Assembly (NCBI GenBank): GCA_964017185.1
Contig: OZ024875.1
Span: forward strand, 42,439,486 to 42,503,485
From: Rugalucina vietnamica
Taxonomy: Eukaryota; Mollusca; Bivalvia; Lucinida; Lucinidae
Reading direction: 5' to 3'
DNA length: 64,000 bases
In this document: piece by piece, positions 36,971 through 46,826 of the stretch
Numbering within the stretch: position 1 is the stretch's first letter
Layout: each line of letters begins with the position of its first letter
The notes under the pieces: generated by a model
What the model saw: only the letters and a program-made list of their open reading frames with translations
What the model was told of the DNA's origin: nothing
Databases searched by the model: none
Position numbers and translations under genes: made by a program

Positions 36971-39900
36971 CCTAGCTATGTATGGTATACATCTGGTGTC
37001 ACATTTCCTTGTAAGGTCAGATTTTGACATTGCATGAGACAAGTCATATCAGCAAAATAGGCCAATTTTATAAATTTTGGCCATTTTCAAAGACCAGTTT
37101 GAAACTGTCAGCCTCTACCCCACGTTATGTGGTGGTTTTTGTTTTGCTAAGTATATATCCTCGCTATGTATCGTATACAGCTGGTGTTACATTCCCTAAT
37201 AAGGTCAGGTTTGGACATTGCATGGGACCAGACATAACAGCAAAAAGGTCAATTTTATAAATTTTGGTCCTTTTCAAAGATCAGTTTGATACTGTCAGCC
37301 TCTTCTCCCCCAAGTTATTTGGTGGTTATTGTTTTGCTAGGTATATACCCTCGCTATGTATCGTATACAGCTGGTGTCACATTCCCTAATAAGGTCAGGT
37401 TTGAACATTGCATGTGACCAGATATAGCAACAAATAGGTGCATGTGACCAGATATAGCAACAAATAGGTCAATTTTATAAATTTTGTTTATTTTCAAAGA
37501 TCAGTTTGATGCTGTCAGCCTCTACTCCCCCATTCCCCAAGTTATTGGTGGTTAATGGTTTGCTAGGTATATACCCTCGCTATGTATTGTATACAGCTGG
37601 TGTCAAATTCCCTAATAAAGTCAGGTTTGGACATTGCATGTGACCAGACATAACAGCAAATAGGTCAATTTTATACATTTTGGTCATTTTCACAGATCAG
37701 TTTGATACTGTCAGCCTCTATACCCCCAAGTTATTTGGTGGTTATTTGTTTGCTTAGTATATACCGTAGGTAGTAATGGTATATATCTGGTGTCACATTG
37801 CCTTATAAGGTCAGATTAGGACGTTGCATATGACCAGACTTTACAACAAAATGGGTCAATTTCATAAATTTTGGTCATTTTGAAACACCCGTTTCATACT
37901 GTCAGCCTCTACTCCCCCAAATCGTTTGATAGTTGATAGTTAGTTAGGTATACCCTAGCTAGGTATGGTATAAAGCTGGTGTCACATTCCCTACTAAGGG
38001 CAGGTTTGGACATTGTATGTGACCAGACATAACAGCAAAATATATCAATTTTATACATTTTGGTCATTTTCAAAGATCGGCTTGATACTGCCAGACTCTA
38101 CTCCCCCAAATCTTTTGTTGTTAATTCTTTGCTAGGTATATACCCTAGCTAGGTATGGTATTTTTCTGGTGTCACATTGCCTAATTAGGTCAGATTAGGA
38201 CATTGCATATGACCAGACTTTACAACAAAATAGGACAATTTTATAAATTTTGGTCATATTGAAACAACCGTTTTATACTGTCAGCCTCCACTCCCCCAAA
38301 TCATTTGATAATTAATGGTTTGCTAGACATATACCCTAGCTAGGTATGATATAAGCTGGTGTCACATTCCCTAATAAGGGCAGGTTTGGACATTGCATGT
38401 GACCAGACATAACAGCAAAATATGTCAATTTTATAAGTTTGGTCATCTTCAAAGATAAATCATTTGGTGGTTAATGGTTTGCTAGGTATATACCCTAGCT
38501 AGGCATGGTATACAATTGGTGTCACATTCCCTAAGAAAGTGAGATTTTGACATTAAAAATGACCAGACTTTACAGCAAAATAGGTCAATTTTATAAATTT
38601 TGGTCATTTTCAAAGATCAGTTTGATATTGTCAGCCTCTACTCCCCCAGGTTATTTGGTGGTTAATGATTTGCTAAATATACCCTCTAGCTAGGTGTGGT
38701 ATATAGCTGGTGTCACATTCCCTTATGATGTCAGAATTGGACATTGAAAATGACCAGATCGTATATAGCAAAAGAGGTCAATTTTATAAATTTTGGCCAC
38801 TTTCAAAGACCAGTTTGAAACTGTCAGCCTCTGCTCCCCCAAGTTATTTGGTAGTAAATGGTTTGCTAGGTATATACCCTAGCTAGGCATGGTATACAAT
38901 TGGTGTCACATTCCCTAATAAGGTCAGATTTGGACATTAAAATGACCAGACTTTACAGCAAAATAGGTCAATTTTATAAATTTTGGTCATTTTCAAAGAT
39001 CGGTTTGATACTGTCAGACTCCATTCCCCCAAATCATTTGGTGGTTAATGGTTTGCTAGGTATATACCCTAGCTAAGCTTGGTATACAATTGGTGTCACA
39101 TTCCCTAATAAGGTCAGATCTGGACATTAAAAATGACCAGACTTTACAGCAAAATAGGTCAATTTTATAAATTTTGGTCATTTTCAAAGATCAGTTTGAT
39201 ACTGTCAGCCTCTACTCCCCCAAGTTATTTGGTGGTTAATGATTTGCTAAATATACCCCCTAGCTAGGTGTGGTATATAGCTGGTGTCACATTCCCTTAT
39301 GATGTCAGAATTGGACATTGAAAATGACCAGATTATATAGCAAAAGAGGTCAATTTTATAAATTTTGGCCATTTTCAAAGACCAGTTTGAAACTGTCAGC
39401 CTCTGCTCCCCCAAGTTATTTGGTAGTTAATGGTTTGCTAGGTATATACCCTAGCTATGTATGGTATACAGCTGGTGTCACATTCCCTTGTAAGGTCAGG
39501 TTTGGACATTGCATGTGGCAAGTCATAACAGCAAAACAGGCCAATTTTATAAATTTTGTTCAATTTTAAAGATGAGTTTGGTACTGTCAGTCTCTACTTT
39601 CCCAAATAATTTGGTGGCTGTTGTTTTGCTAGGTATATACTCTGGCTGGGTATGGTATACAGCTGGTGTCACATTCCCTAATAAAATCAGGTTTGGATAG
39701 TATATATGACAGACATTACAGCAAAATATGTCAATTTTATAAATTTTGGTCATTTTCAAAGATAAGTTCGATACTATCAGCCTGTACTCCCCCAAATCAT
39801 TTGGTGATTAATGGTTTGCTAGATGTATATCCAAGGTAGGTATGGTATATATCTGGTGTCACATTGCCTAATAAGGTCAGATTAGGACATTGCATATGAC

Positions 39901-40480
39901 CAGACTTTACAACAAAATATGTCAATTTTAAAATTGTTGGTTATTTTGAAACACCCATTTCATACTGTCAGCCTCTACTCCCCCAAATCGTTTGATGATT
40001 AATGGTTTGCTAGGTATATGCCCTAGCTAGGTATGGTATAAAGCTGGTGTCACATTACCTAATAAGGTCAAGTTTGGACATTGCATGTGACCAGACATAA
40101 CAGCAAAATATGTCAACTTTATAAGTTTGGTCATTGTCAAAGATCGGTTTGATACTGTCAGACTCTACTCCCATAATTCATACGGTGGTTAATGGTTTGC
40201 TAGTTATATACACTAGCTAGGTATGGTATACAATTGATGTCACATTCCCTAATAAGGTCAGATTTGGCATTAAAATGACCAGACTTTACAGCAAAATATG
40301 TCAATTTTATAAATTGTGATGATTTTCAAAGATCAGTTTGATACTGTCAGTATCTACTCCCCCAAATCATTTGGTGGTTAATGGTTTGCTAGGTATATAC
40401 CTTAGCTAGGTATGGTATACTGTTTGTGTCACATTCCCTAATAAGGCCAGATTCGGGCAGTGCATACAGCAAAATAGGTC

Positions 40481-40607
40481 GCCGTATTTACCGGTAATAC
40501 CGGGTTTTATAACAGCAGTGGTATATATGCCAGTTGCAGTTGTCTCTCTTGAATGTTATCGTCAGAAAGCTTGTTGTCAGAAGTTATTGTCAGAAAGCTT
40601 GATTTTA
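40481..40607 (-). repeat. Right terminal inverted repeat of the foldback element
   Basis: Reverse complement of the left TIR, including the inner 'taccggtaataccggg' palindrome and the outer ctttctgac repeats. Its outermost bases differ (taaaatcaag here against aatgaaatcaag), so the exact termini are uncertain by two or three bases. Confidence 0.92.
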
Positions 40608-40618
40608 GCTGATACTTG
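40608..40618. repeat. Target-site duplication, right copy (gctgatacttg)
   Basis: Identical to 19,717-19,727. It lies inside HUWE1 coding sequence; on the - strand it reads K-Y-Q. Confidence 0.9.
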
Positions 40619-40893
40619 TGGTACTCCGTATTGGCCTTGAGATCGTCAATGTCAATCGTCGGCAAGCCTGATATCAACAATTCAAGCTCCTGCTCGTTGA
40701 AGATCGAGATAAGTTTCTTTGGCACAATATCATAGAATCCCTCGAGGAAAGCGGTGAGCTGCTGCCTTATGGCACCCGTCATTTTCATCTGGCAGACTAG
40801 TTTGACATACTCGTATTTTGTTTCTTCTGTAACCAAGGTATTTCTGCCATCTGGTTTCAAGTCTCGGATTGAGTTTACACCAAATTCCTGTAT
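40608..40893 (-). CDS. HUWE1: HUWE1 exon A, proximal part (HECT N-lobe end), interrupted
   Basis: The acceptor is ttattgacag|ATACAG. The frame reads [18 protein letters not shown], then [33 protein letters not shown] and ANTEYHKYQ. These are diagnostic HECT-family blocks (LISG and the NTEYHKYQ hinge). At KYQ the coding sequence runs into the foldback TIR. Ribosomes reading on would meet TIR-derived residues (LKSSFLTIT) and soon stop. With the 25-nt piece at 19,703 the original exon is 300 nt, phase 0 at both ends. Confidence 0.93.
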
Positions 40894-41239
40894 CTGTCAA
40901 TAAGGAAAATACTACTGTTGGCCTACGTAAAACAGAATTTTTGTAAATGAAGAAGACAAATTATCTAGAATGAATACTAAAAATTATTTAGGAAGATTTT
41001 TATGAATAAACAATGAGAGCTCCAAAGCCATTACTATTATGACATGAACACAAAAGAAAAACTTGAAATAATTTTGATGGTGCAGTTCCAGGTGTTCAAG
41101 ATTTTTATGTTGGATAATATTGGATACAAGGCTGGTTTACAAGGCAAGCGGCTTTACCAAAACTCTTAAGAGATGTGTAACACCGACTGTGGAAAACAAG
41201 AGGTTTTATTCCATGCTTTCCAGGCTCTAGGACTCTTAC

Positions 41240-41345
41240 CTCAGTACTAAAAGTGAGATCATATCCGAGATCCTTGATATTACTCTCTAACAAGAACTCT
41301 AGACCCTGGTAGAACGAGTAGTCTTCACTCTCCATGTCTATATGC
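41240..41345 (-). CDS. HUWE1: HUWE1 exon B (HECT N-lobe)
   Basis: A 106-nt exon with acceptor cttgcag|G and donor GAG|gtaaga. It encodes [19 protein letters not shown] and [10 protein letters not shown], closely matching HUWE1 'DMESEDYHFYQGL' and '[10 protein letters not shown]'. Phases 2 in, 0 out, matching its neighbours. Confidence 0.93.
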
Positions 41346-41619
41346 CTGCAAGATTTGTAGAGTTAATGTGTTCATAAAACTACCTCAGTACACATTTATT
41401 GTACTAAAGCAGTCATACATTTAATGTAAATAGTGTTTGGCTTATTATTTGCTTTGTTTGGGCTCTCCTTAACAGTAAACAGCTATGGTCATGTTAGATG
41501 ATCAGACATCCAAGAGGCAGTTTACCAATACTTCGTGCAGATTGCTTTCACCACTAACTGACAACTGCTCTTCTTGAATCAGCAGAGGAGGACTTCACAA
41601 CCCAATTTTCATGAAAAAA

Positions 41620-41700
41620 AAATGTGCTGGGCATGAAGATAGATCACAGGACTGCTTCAATACAGACATGCTACCAACTGAGCTATCACACCCAGTTTCA
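41620..41700 (-). mobile_element. tRNA-derived SINE fragment in HUWE1 intron
   Basis: On the - strand the D-arm sequence TAGCTCAGTTGGTAGCATG is an excellent Pol III box A. It is preceded by gggtgtga, as in a tRNA acceptor stem, and followed by an anticodon-arm-like 'tctgtattgaagca'. Box B is degenerate. An intact tRNA gene is unlikely because the T-arm does not pair. Confidence 0.6.
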
Positions 41701-41879
41701 ACCAGGTACGGTATCTTATCATTTGCTGCACATATCAAGCAAAACTAACTTTGTATGTCTATGTCTATGATAAGCATGGTTATGATGGATGATTGGTCTG
41801 ACAACGTATGTAAAATTTACCATTTCAAAGGTAAGGGCTTTATAAGAAATTCTTAGTTTTATTTCAATTTAGAACTTAC

Positions 41880-42150
41880 TTGACATGTGCCCCGATGATG
41901 TGTTTATAGAACGACCTGGTGAAATAGCACTCTAGTAGCTTATTATCGTAGATCGCCTTGGCAATGATACGACCCACAAACTTGAAGTAGCTCAGGTGGT
42001 TACTGTTACAGTGAGATGACTGGTTGATGGTGTAGGTCACGCGGTCCCCGGGGGAGGTACAGAACAGGGCATACATTGGGTTGAAGATCTCACGGGCTAT
42101 GATGATGTACCACTCCCTCAACAGTCCACCGGCATCCTGACCATCCTCAC
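41880..42150 (-). CDS. HUWE1: HUWE1 exon C (HECT N-lobe, E2-binding side)
   Basis: A 271-nt exon with acceptor attcgacag|GT and donor GTCAA|gtaagt. It encodes [20 protein letters not shown], then [20 protein letters not shown], then [18 protein letters not shown] and [14 protein letters not shown]. All are core HECT N-lobe motifs. Phases 1 in, 2 out. Confidence 0.95.
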
Positions 42151-42194
42151 CTGTCGAATTAGGGAAATTTAAATCCTATCTTCATTTAAATAGC

Positions 42195-42390
42195 CATTTT
42201 TAAGGGTTTCCAATCAGGTCTGACACAAACCAGCTTGTGCAGACTCAGAAAAATGATAGAGGCTTGAAATTTCAGATTTAAGAACAAAAGGGGATGTACC
42301 GTCAGTAAAGCAAACAGTCATTTAGTTACTGTACAGCTGATCTGTACATTTGTTTTTGCATAGTTTTCATGACCAGGCTAAAATTTAAAT
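42195..42390 (+). mobile_element. gagccgcc-TIR MITE family, degraded copy F (HUWE1 intron)
   Basis: Blocks 'gtttccaatcaggtctgaca', 'cttgtgcagactcagaaaaa' (approximate), 'ggcttgaaatttcagattta' and 'ctgatctgtacatttgtttt' are collinear with copies A and B. The TIRs are no longer recognisable. Confidence 0.65.
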
Positions 42391-42687
42391 GGCTCTGCAA
42401 TGGTGTGATGCTCCTAAGTATGCAACAAATAGAGTGAGAAAGGCTACACAGGTATCTAAAGTATCTAGAGCTCATAGTTTGGGGTAAAGGCATTCTACTT
42501 TCTAAGTGTCTAAAACTACAAAGTGGCTGCTATGCATCTTTGAGTAGTTTGTCCTGGAGTAACAACAATTTGTCCTACTTGGCTCAATATTACTATATAG
42601 TGCCCCATGGTTATTTGCAAAGGGTAAACACAGATCTCCTCTTATGTACTAAGGCCAACTTAATTAAACTGAAAAAAAAAATCCTAC

Positions 42688-42963
42688 CTTCAAACACAAT
42701 ATAGAACCTATGTTTCCATTCCTCTGGTGACCGTCTAAACAGCTCCCGGAATGAATCTTCAAACACATTCTCTCTCCGCACGTGAACAGCAAGATCTTCC
42801 CGTCTCATACCCTCGTCAAGTCGCTCCAGCTCATGACGGAAGAAGCGCCGCTTCACGTCGAAGTCGAGTATGCGTGTGTGGTCAACCAGGACAGAAAATG
42901 GGCCGTCAGATAGTGGGGTCGTGGACTGTCGGAGGATTTGATTCAATACTGTTCTGTGTGTTT
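42688..42963 (-). CDS. HUWE1: HUWE1 exon D (start of HECT domain)
   Basis: A 276-nt exon with acceptor gatttcag|AAAC and donor GAAG|gtagga. It encodes [20 protein letters not shown], then [20 protein letters not shown], then [16 protein letters not shown] and FYIVFEG. The FDVKR...F segment is the usual HECT entry. Phases 1 in, 1 out. Confidence 0.95.
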
Positions 42964-43184
42964 CTGAAATCAGAGGAGTTAATTATCAACATTTTTGATA
43001 CATACTTGTCTATTTTTGCAATAATCTTTCATGCATCTGTCATTGCTACCAATGTCTCATCAAGAGCTAAAATCATACAGAGATATGAATTTGGTTTTAC
43101 CATTTCATATGAAAGACTGGTGAAGCTAATATTGAACTACAGGCTTTATAGCACTTAAGTTTATACCTTTGCGTTAATAGGACC

Positions 43185-44030
43185 TTAGCATGAGTGAATG
43201 GAGAAAAACTGAAAGTTGTTGATAAATTCACCTACCTGGGAAGCACTCTTTCCAGAGCAGTGCACATTGATGATGAGGTCACTGCAAGAATTGCAAAAGC
43301 CAGTGTGGCATTCGGAAGACTCCGTGCAAATGTCTGGGAGCGAAATGGAATCAAGCTTGACACCAAGCTGAAAGTCTACAAGGCTGTGGTACTTCCAACC
43401 CTCTTGTATGCATGTGAGACCTGGACAGTATACCAGCGTCATGCAAAGAGACTTAACCATTTCCACTTAAGCAGTTTGAGAAAGCTGTTAAAAATCAAGT
43501 GGCAAGACAAGATCCCAGACACAGAGGTCCTGAAGAAAGCAGGGATGCAAAGCATGCATACTGTCCTAAAGCTAGCACAGCTAAGGTGGACCGGCCATGT
43601 TATAAGAATGCCTGATGAGCGACTTCCAAAGAAAGTCTTCTATGGAGAACTACAAGAGGGAAAGCGCTCTCAAGGTGGCCAGAAGAAACGCTACAAAGAC
43701 ACCCTGAAAGCCTCTCTGAAGGATTTTGACATACCAATTGGGTCTTGGGAACAGACTGCACAGGAGCGATCAAAGTGGCGAGGTCTCATCAACAAAGGAG
43801 CAGCTCTCCATGAAAAAAAGAGAATCTGTGAAGCTGAAAGAAAGCGCAGAGAACGCAAAGCCAATACCAATGGGCCACCAGCTGATTCAATGACATTGAC
43901 TTGCTCTACTTGCAACCGACAGTTTAGAGCTAGAATTGGCCTAGTCAGCCATCAAAGAACTCACCAACACACACGAACCTATTCAAGAAATAATGATGGT
44001 CTTTCTCATTAGTGAGAGACGAACCACCAG
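43185..44030 (+). mobile_element. 5'-truncated LINE 3' end with C2H2 finger (HUWE1 intron)
   Basis: An open frame of 272 residues (43,194-44,012) covers only the C-terminal domain of the same LINE family as the copy nested in the satellite. It starts at EKLKVVDKFTYLGSTLSR and ends after the finger CSTCNRQFRARIGLVSHQRT (C-x2-C, H-x3-H). It is in the opposite orientation to HUWE1. Identity to the satellite copy is about 95% by eye, and the frame here is intact, so this copy is younger or less damaged. It lacks the catalytic domain. Confidence 0.88.
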
Positions 44031-44071
44031 CATTTTGGCTCCCTAGATACAATCATTTTATCTCCTAAATT

Positions 44072-44307
44072 TGAGCCTCCTCGTGGGAAAACCAACAATG
44101 TGGTTTTCGAACAGGTCCAACACAAACCAGCCTGTACAAGCACAGAAAAGAGCTAGAAGCTTGAAATTCCAGAGTTATGTAGAGGAGGAATTGTACTATC
44201 CGAGTAGCGAAAACAAAGGCGCTGATCAGCTTCGCGGTTACCGCGAAGCTGATCTGCGTCTTTGTTTTCGCCTAAGCAGATTGTTGGTTTTCCCATGGGG
44301 CGGCTCA
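44072..44307 (+). mobile_element. gagccgcc-TIR MITE family, copy G (HUWE1 intron)
   Basis: Best-preserved copy beside A. The ends are ttgagcctcctcgtgggaaa and 'ttttcccatggggcggctca'. The central hairpin pairs 'gcgctgatcagcttcgcggt' with 'accgcgaagctgatctgcgt' almost perfectly. It lies 42 bp after the LINE fragment. Confidence 0.88.
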
Positions 44308-44404
44308 TTTATATTTCAAACCTTGCAAACTTCCACCGATGTACAACTCATTTGTGACAAATCCTAATTGCTGCTAGTTGTTGGTACTCATTTTTCTAAA
44401 ATAC

Positions 44405-44575
44405 ATGTAGTTGGTTGATTTGGGGTTTAACGTCCCACGAACAGCTAAGGTCATATGGAGACAGGACCTCGGTTTAAAGTCTCATCCCACAAACAGAAGA
44501 AGCCTGGGATCGAACCTGTGACCCCTGGTTTACAAGGTGAGTGAGGTAACCTTCTTTTCTAACATAGACCTTGTC
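44405..44575 (-). mobile_element. tRNA-derived SINE (HUWE1 intron)
   Basis: The - strand carries a good box B (GGTTCGATCCCAGG) about 45 bp after 'ggttacctcactcacc', a degenerate box A region. The body includes cgaggtcctgtctccatatg and 'gggacgttaaaccccaaatc'. The body matches the SINE at 53.4 kb. Confidence 0.65.
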
Positions 44576-44607
44576 TACTATATAGCCTCAGTTGAAACCA
44601 GACCTAC

Positions 44608-44814
44608 CTGCAAACTTGAGGAATTTCTGTGTATCTGGCGGTAGATTAGTGACTGATGTGCTGGCCTGCATAGAATTCTCCCTGGACAGTAGCCCCGGGT
44701 GGTCGGAGGACTGACTGGGCTGGGGGGAGGTGGGGGCTAGGTCTATGTTGAGATGGGACAGCTGATCTTCTCGTTTCTGGGGCTTGGTATCCTGCTTCTT
44801 ACCATCCTTCTCAC
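44608..44814 (-). CDS. HUWE1: HUWE1 exon E (linker before HECT domain)
   Basis: A 207-nt exon with acceptor gtgtag|GTGAG and donor GCAG|gtaggt. It encodes a charged linker (EKDGKKQDTKPQKREDQLS), a Pro/Ser-rich stretch, and then LPPDTQKFLKFA, which continues as ETHRTVLNQ in exon D. The human protein has LPPDTQKFLRFAETHRTVL here (recollection). Phases 1 in, 1 out. Confidence 0.93.
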
Positions 44815-45223
44815 CTACACAGAAAAATAATCATTGGACTTTTTTTAGCAATTCTACATTTTTGACACAAGAAATACAAACTAATGGAATCACCCAATAA
44901 TTTAGAGAAATTAACTTCTAATAGCCATAGCAAAAATATGCCTTCTAAAAGCACATCTTTATAAGGGTCTATTCTCAAAATTCCTTGCCATAAAACTTGA
45001 TGTTTTCCAGGCCAATAAGCACTGACACACATTTGATGAAGTGAAATATTAAATCTTAAGGGCAAGACCATGTAAGGCAAGTCAGGCTGCATAGTCACAT
45101 TGTTACATTTAAGCTGTCACTTGTCATATTGTATGGTATATATTTCTTACCGATTTTAGTCCATGACAGATAACACAGACTCCCTACTTACTAACTAGTG
45201 AGTCACATAAAAAGAGTACTCAC

Positions 45224-45418
45224 CAGCATGCACAATGAAGAAAGCCTCCACTGCAGGCTGCAGTATGAGAACAGCGTGATGGTCCGGCGTCTTGCTCAGC
45301 TCAGTCAAACACTCTCCAAGTGCTTGCCATAGATCCTCTAAGTCAATCTGTTCACTGAGCCGTGGTAGTTGTATCTCTTCTACCACAGCTGGTGGAGCTT
45401 TGTCTTCTGTTGATGGGC
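45224..45418 (-). CDS. HUWE1: HUWE1 exon F ([12 protein letters not shown] block)
   Basis: A 195-nt exon with acceptor tattccacag|GCC and donor GCTG|gtgagt. It encodes [20 protein letters not shown], then [20 protein letters not shown] and EAFFIVHAG. It corresponds to the conserved pre-HECT helical segment of HUWE1. Phases 1 in, 1 out. Confidence 0.94.
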
Positions 45419-45449
45419 CTGTGGAATAAACATGTGATAAAAGCGTGAT

Positions 45450-45600
45450 GTGAGCTCAGTCACACTCTCTCAAAGAATTTGCCACAAATCCTCTAATCAA
45501 TCTGTTCACTGAGCTTATGTTAGTTGCACCACGGTAGTTGTATCTCTTTAACCACAGCCGGTGGTGCTTTGTTTTCGCTAGATAGACCAGTGGTATAAAA
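45450..45600 (-). pseudogene. Decayed partial duplicate of HUWE1 exon F
   Basis: About 150 bp directly upstream of exon F (higher coordinates) repeat exon F in order and orientation: 'agctcagtcacactctctca', 'cacaaatcctctaatcaatc', 'tgttcactgagc', 'cggtagttgtatctctttaa', 'ccacagccggtggtgctttg'. Small deletions break the frame, there is an extra insertion (ttatgttagttgcac), and a stop follows from the taa. It looks like a tandem exon duplication in decay. Confidence 0.8.
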
Positions 45601-45670
45601 GCGTATAGGACATTTACCATTTTCCAAAAAAACATGTTCATTACTATTTGAAACATTACTACATAAAAGC

Positions 45671-46220
45671 ACAAGTAGCCCAAGGGCAACGATCCCTCAC
45701 CTGTGAGTCAAGAAGCACACTGGACAAAAGAAAACTGGTTGGGGTCTCAGTCATGTGGCCTGGATTTTTTTATACACACATTTAGTTCCCCCTTCCTATA
45801 GATGCTTCATATGAATGGCCAAGAGGTTTCAGAGGAGAGGATATTTGAATGTTATGGTAATATTCATGTATACTGTCTCGTGGTGGGGGCAGATGAGCCC
45901 CTGGGGTCCAATTTTTTCATAGTCATTGATATCGTCCTACTGCCCATTTCCTGCAAGATTTTCCCTTTAACATTTTTACAGTTTTTTTGCATAGGCAACC
46001 TATGTTCAAGATTTTTGAAGGGTTCTTACCATATATGGGCATGGCTGCCATGTTGGTCATGTGACCTGGATTATTTATATACACATTGGTTTCCCCTTCC
46101 TATAGATGCTTATATAAAATTTGGGTATGATCAGAGAAGAAGAGAACTGAAAATGTGAATGCACGGACGCCTGCTTAAGAACCATCTTATAAGCTCCCAT
46201 AAGCCTTCGGCTCAGGTGAG
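45671..46220 (+). mobile_element. Array-bearing repeat element, short copy (HUWE1 intron)
   Basis: It starts acaagtagcccaagggcaac gatc and 'cctcacctgtgagtc', and ends cttcggctcaggtgagc. It contains one copy of the ~456-bp unit seen in 50.3-51.8 kb ('accatatatgggcatggctg'). The short inverted ends (ctcacctg...caggtgag) are shared with the large elements downstream. Confidence 0.75.
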
Positions 46221-46301
46221 CAAAAAAGTAAACCTAAAGATTCTATAACATTTGGAAAAAGTATGTATTACAGCATGCTCATAATGTATCATGATCTTTA
46301 C

Positions 46302-46592
46302 CTGGTTTATTTGTCTCCATAGGACTTTCTTCCTGACCTTGACTCTGACCTTCACCTTGCTCTGAACTTTGACCTTGGCTTGAGCTTTGACCTTGAGGTT
46401 CTTGACTTTGACTCCCAGCAGCAGACGTAGGTGCAATAGGGGGCGTGTCAGGGACGTCTGGAGCGTTTGATTCATCATCTGTGATGATGCGATGTCTACG
46501 GCTAAGTATTTGCATAATAGCCTCTGCATCGCCTCTGACGTCTGCTTCCAACATTGCCATGGCCTCTCCAAACTGCTGAAGGTCACGAACAT
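46302..46592 (-). CDS. HUWE1: HUWE1 exon G (acidic, Gln/Ser-rich linker)
   Basis: A 291-nt exon with acceptor ttttgtag|ATGTT and donor CCAG|gtaaag. It encodes DVRDLQQFGEAMAMLEADVR, GDAEAIMQILSRRHRI and then a disordered SQGQSSEQGEGQSQGQEESP segment. The position corresponds to the human [20 protein letters not shown] segment. It needs a G from the preceding exon (phase 1), which exon H supplies. Confidence 0.88.
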
Positions 46593-46826
46593 CTACAAAA
46601 CAAACAACAATGATGCAGCATACTTTTCTATCACTGATAAAAAGACGAACTACTAACTAACATTTTGTACATCCCTCCAGATATCATATATCATTAAATT
46701 TACACGTTAACTGCCATCATAAAATATTTCAGGATATGGTTCCCTATGAATGTTTTAAAGTGAGATTATCAAAACCACACATAGAACATAGTGGATACTC
46801 ATCAACAGGCTTTTAAGCCAACATAC

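Larger units (their letters stand above)
26538..40480 (-). repeat. Satellite array, right arm (~188-bp monomer, inverted, ~64 copies)
   Basis: The same monomer as the left arm in reverse complement: 'acagctggtgtcacattccc', 'gtcagcctctactcccccaa', 'gctaggtatataccctagct'. From about 31.7 kb on, two subtypes alternate. One has 'gctaaatatacccc' and 'cccttatgatgtcagaattg'; the other has ctaggcatggtatacaattg and 'cctaataag(g/a)t(c/g)ag'. This gives a dimeric higher-order unit of about 380 bp. The array is interrupted by a 240-bp MITE and a 1.65-kb LINE. It is twice as long as the left arm, so the arms have expanded or contracted independently. Confidence 0.92.
19728..40607. mobile_element. Giant foldback transposon carrying an inverted satellite array
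   Basis: The 20,880-bp element is bounded by inverted terminal repeats of 131 and 127 bp and by an 11-bp direct duplication. Its interior is almost wholly a ~188-bp tandem repeat: one orientation from about 20,015 to 26,537 and the opposite orientation from there to 40,480. The whole is therefore a giant palindrome with unequal arms. No transposase or other element gene is visible; the only protein homology is a nested LINE (35,307-36,960). Foldback elements of Drosophila (FB, Galileo) and sea urchin (TU) share the plan of long inverted repeats made of tandem units (established knowledge). Mutator-like elements make 8-11 bp duplications and have long TIRs, so MULE mobilisation is possible, but this is inference. 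The element interrupts a HUWE1 exon. Confidence 0.9.

Noticed and set aside
22687..40430. Many 60-110 residue open frames (..FYKFWSFSK..LVVNGLLGIYP..)
   Set aside because: The same peptide recurs once per satellite monomer in either orientation. The ~188-bp period is not a multiple of three, so the frames cannot be continuous; they reflect few stop codons in the monomer.
20016..40480. CRISPR array or phage-type repeat
   Set aside because: Units are ~188 bp with no repeat/spacer alternation, and the sequence is clearly eukaryotic with spliced genes.
19728..40607. Maverick/Polinton or other large DNA element with its own genes
   Set aside because: No polymerase, integrase, protease or capsid-like frame is present. 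The interior is satellite plus a nested LINE and MITE, and the duplication is 11 bp rather than 6.
41620..41700. Functional tRNA gene on the - strand
   Set aside because: The D-arm is excellent, but there is no matching T-arm and acceptor stem; it is better explained as a tRNA-derived SINE.
45802..46158. 118-residue frame on the + strand in a HUWE1 intron
   Set aside because: It coincides with the repeat element of 45.7-46.2 kb, whose unit recurs in non-coding form at 50.6, 51.1 and 51.6 kb.
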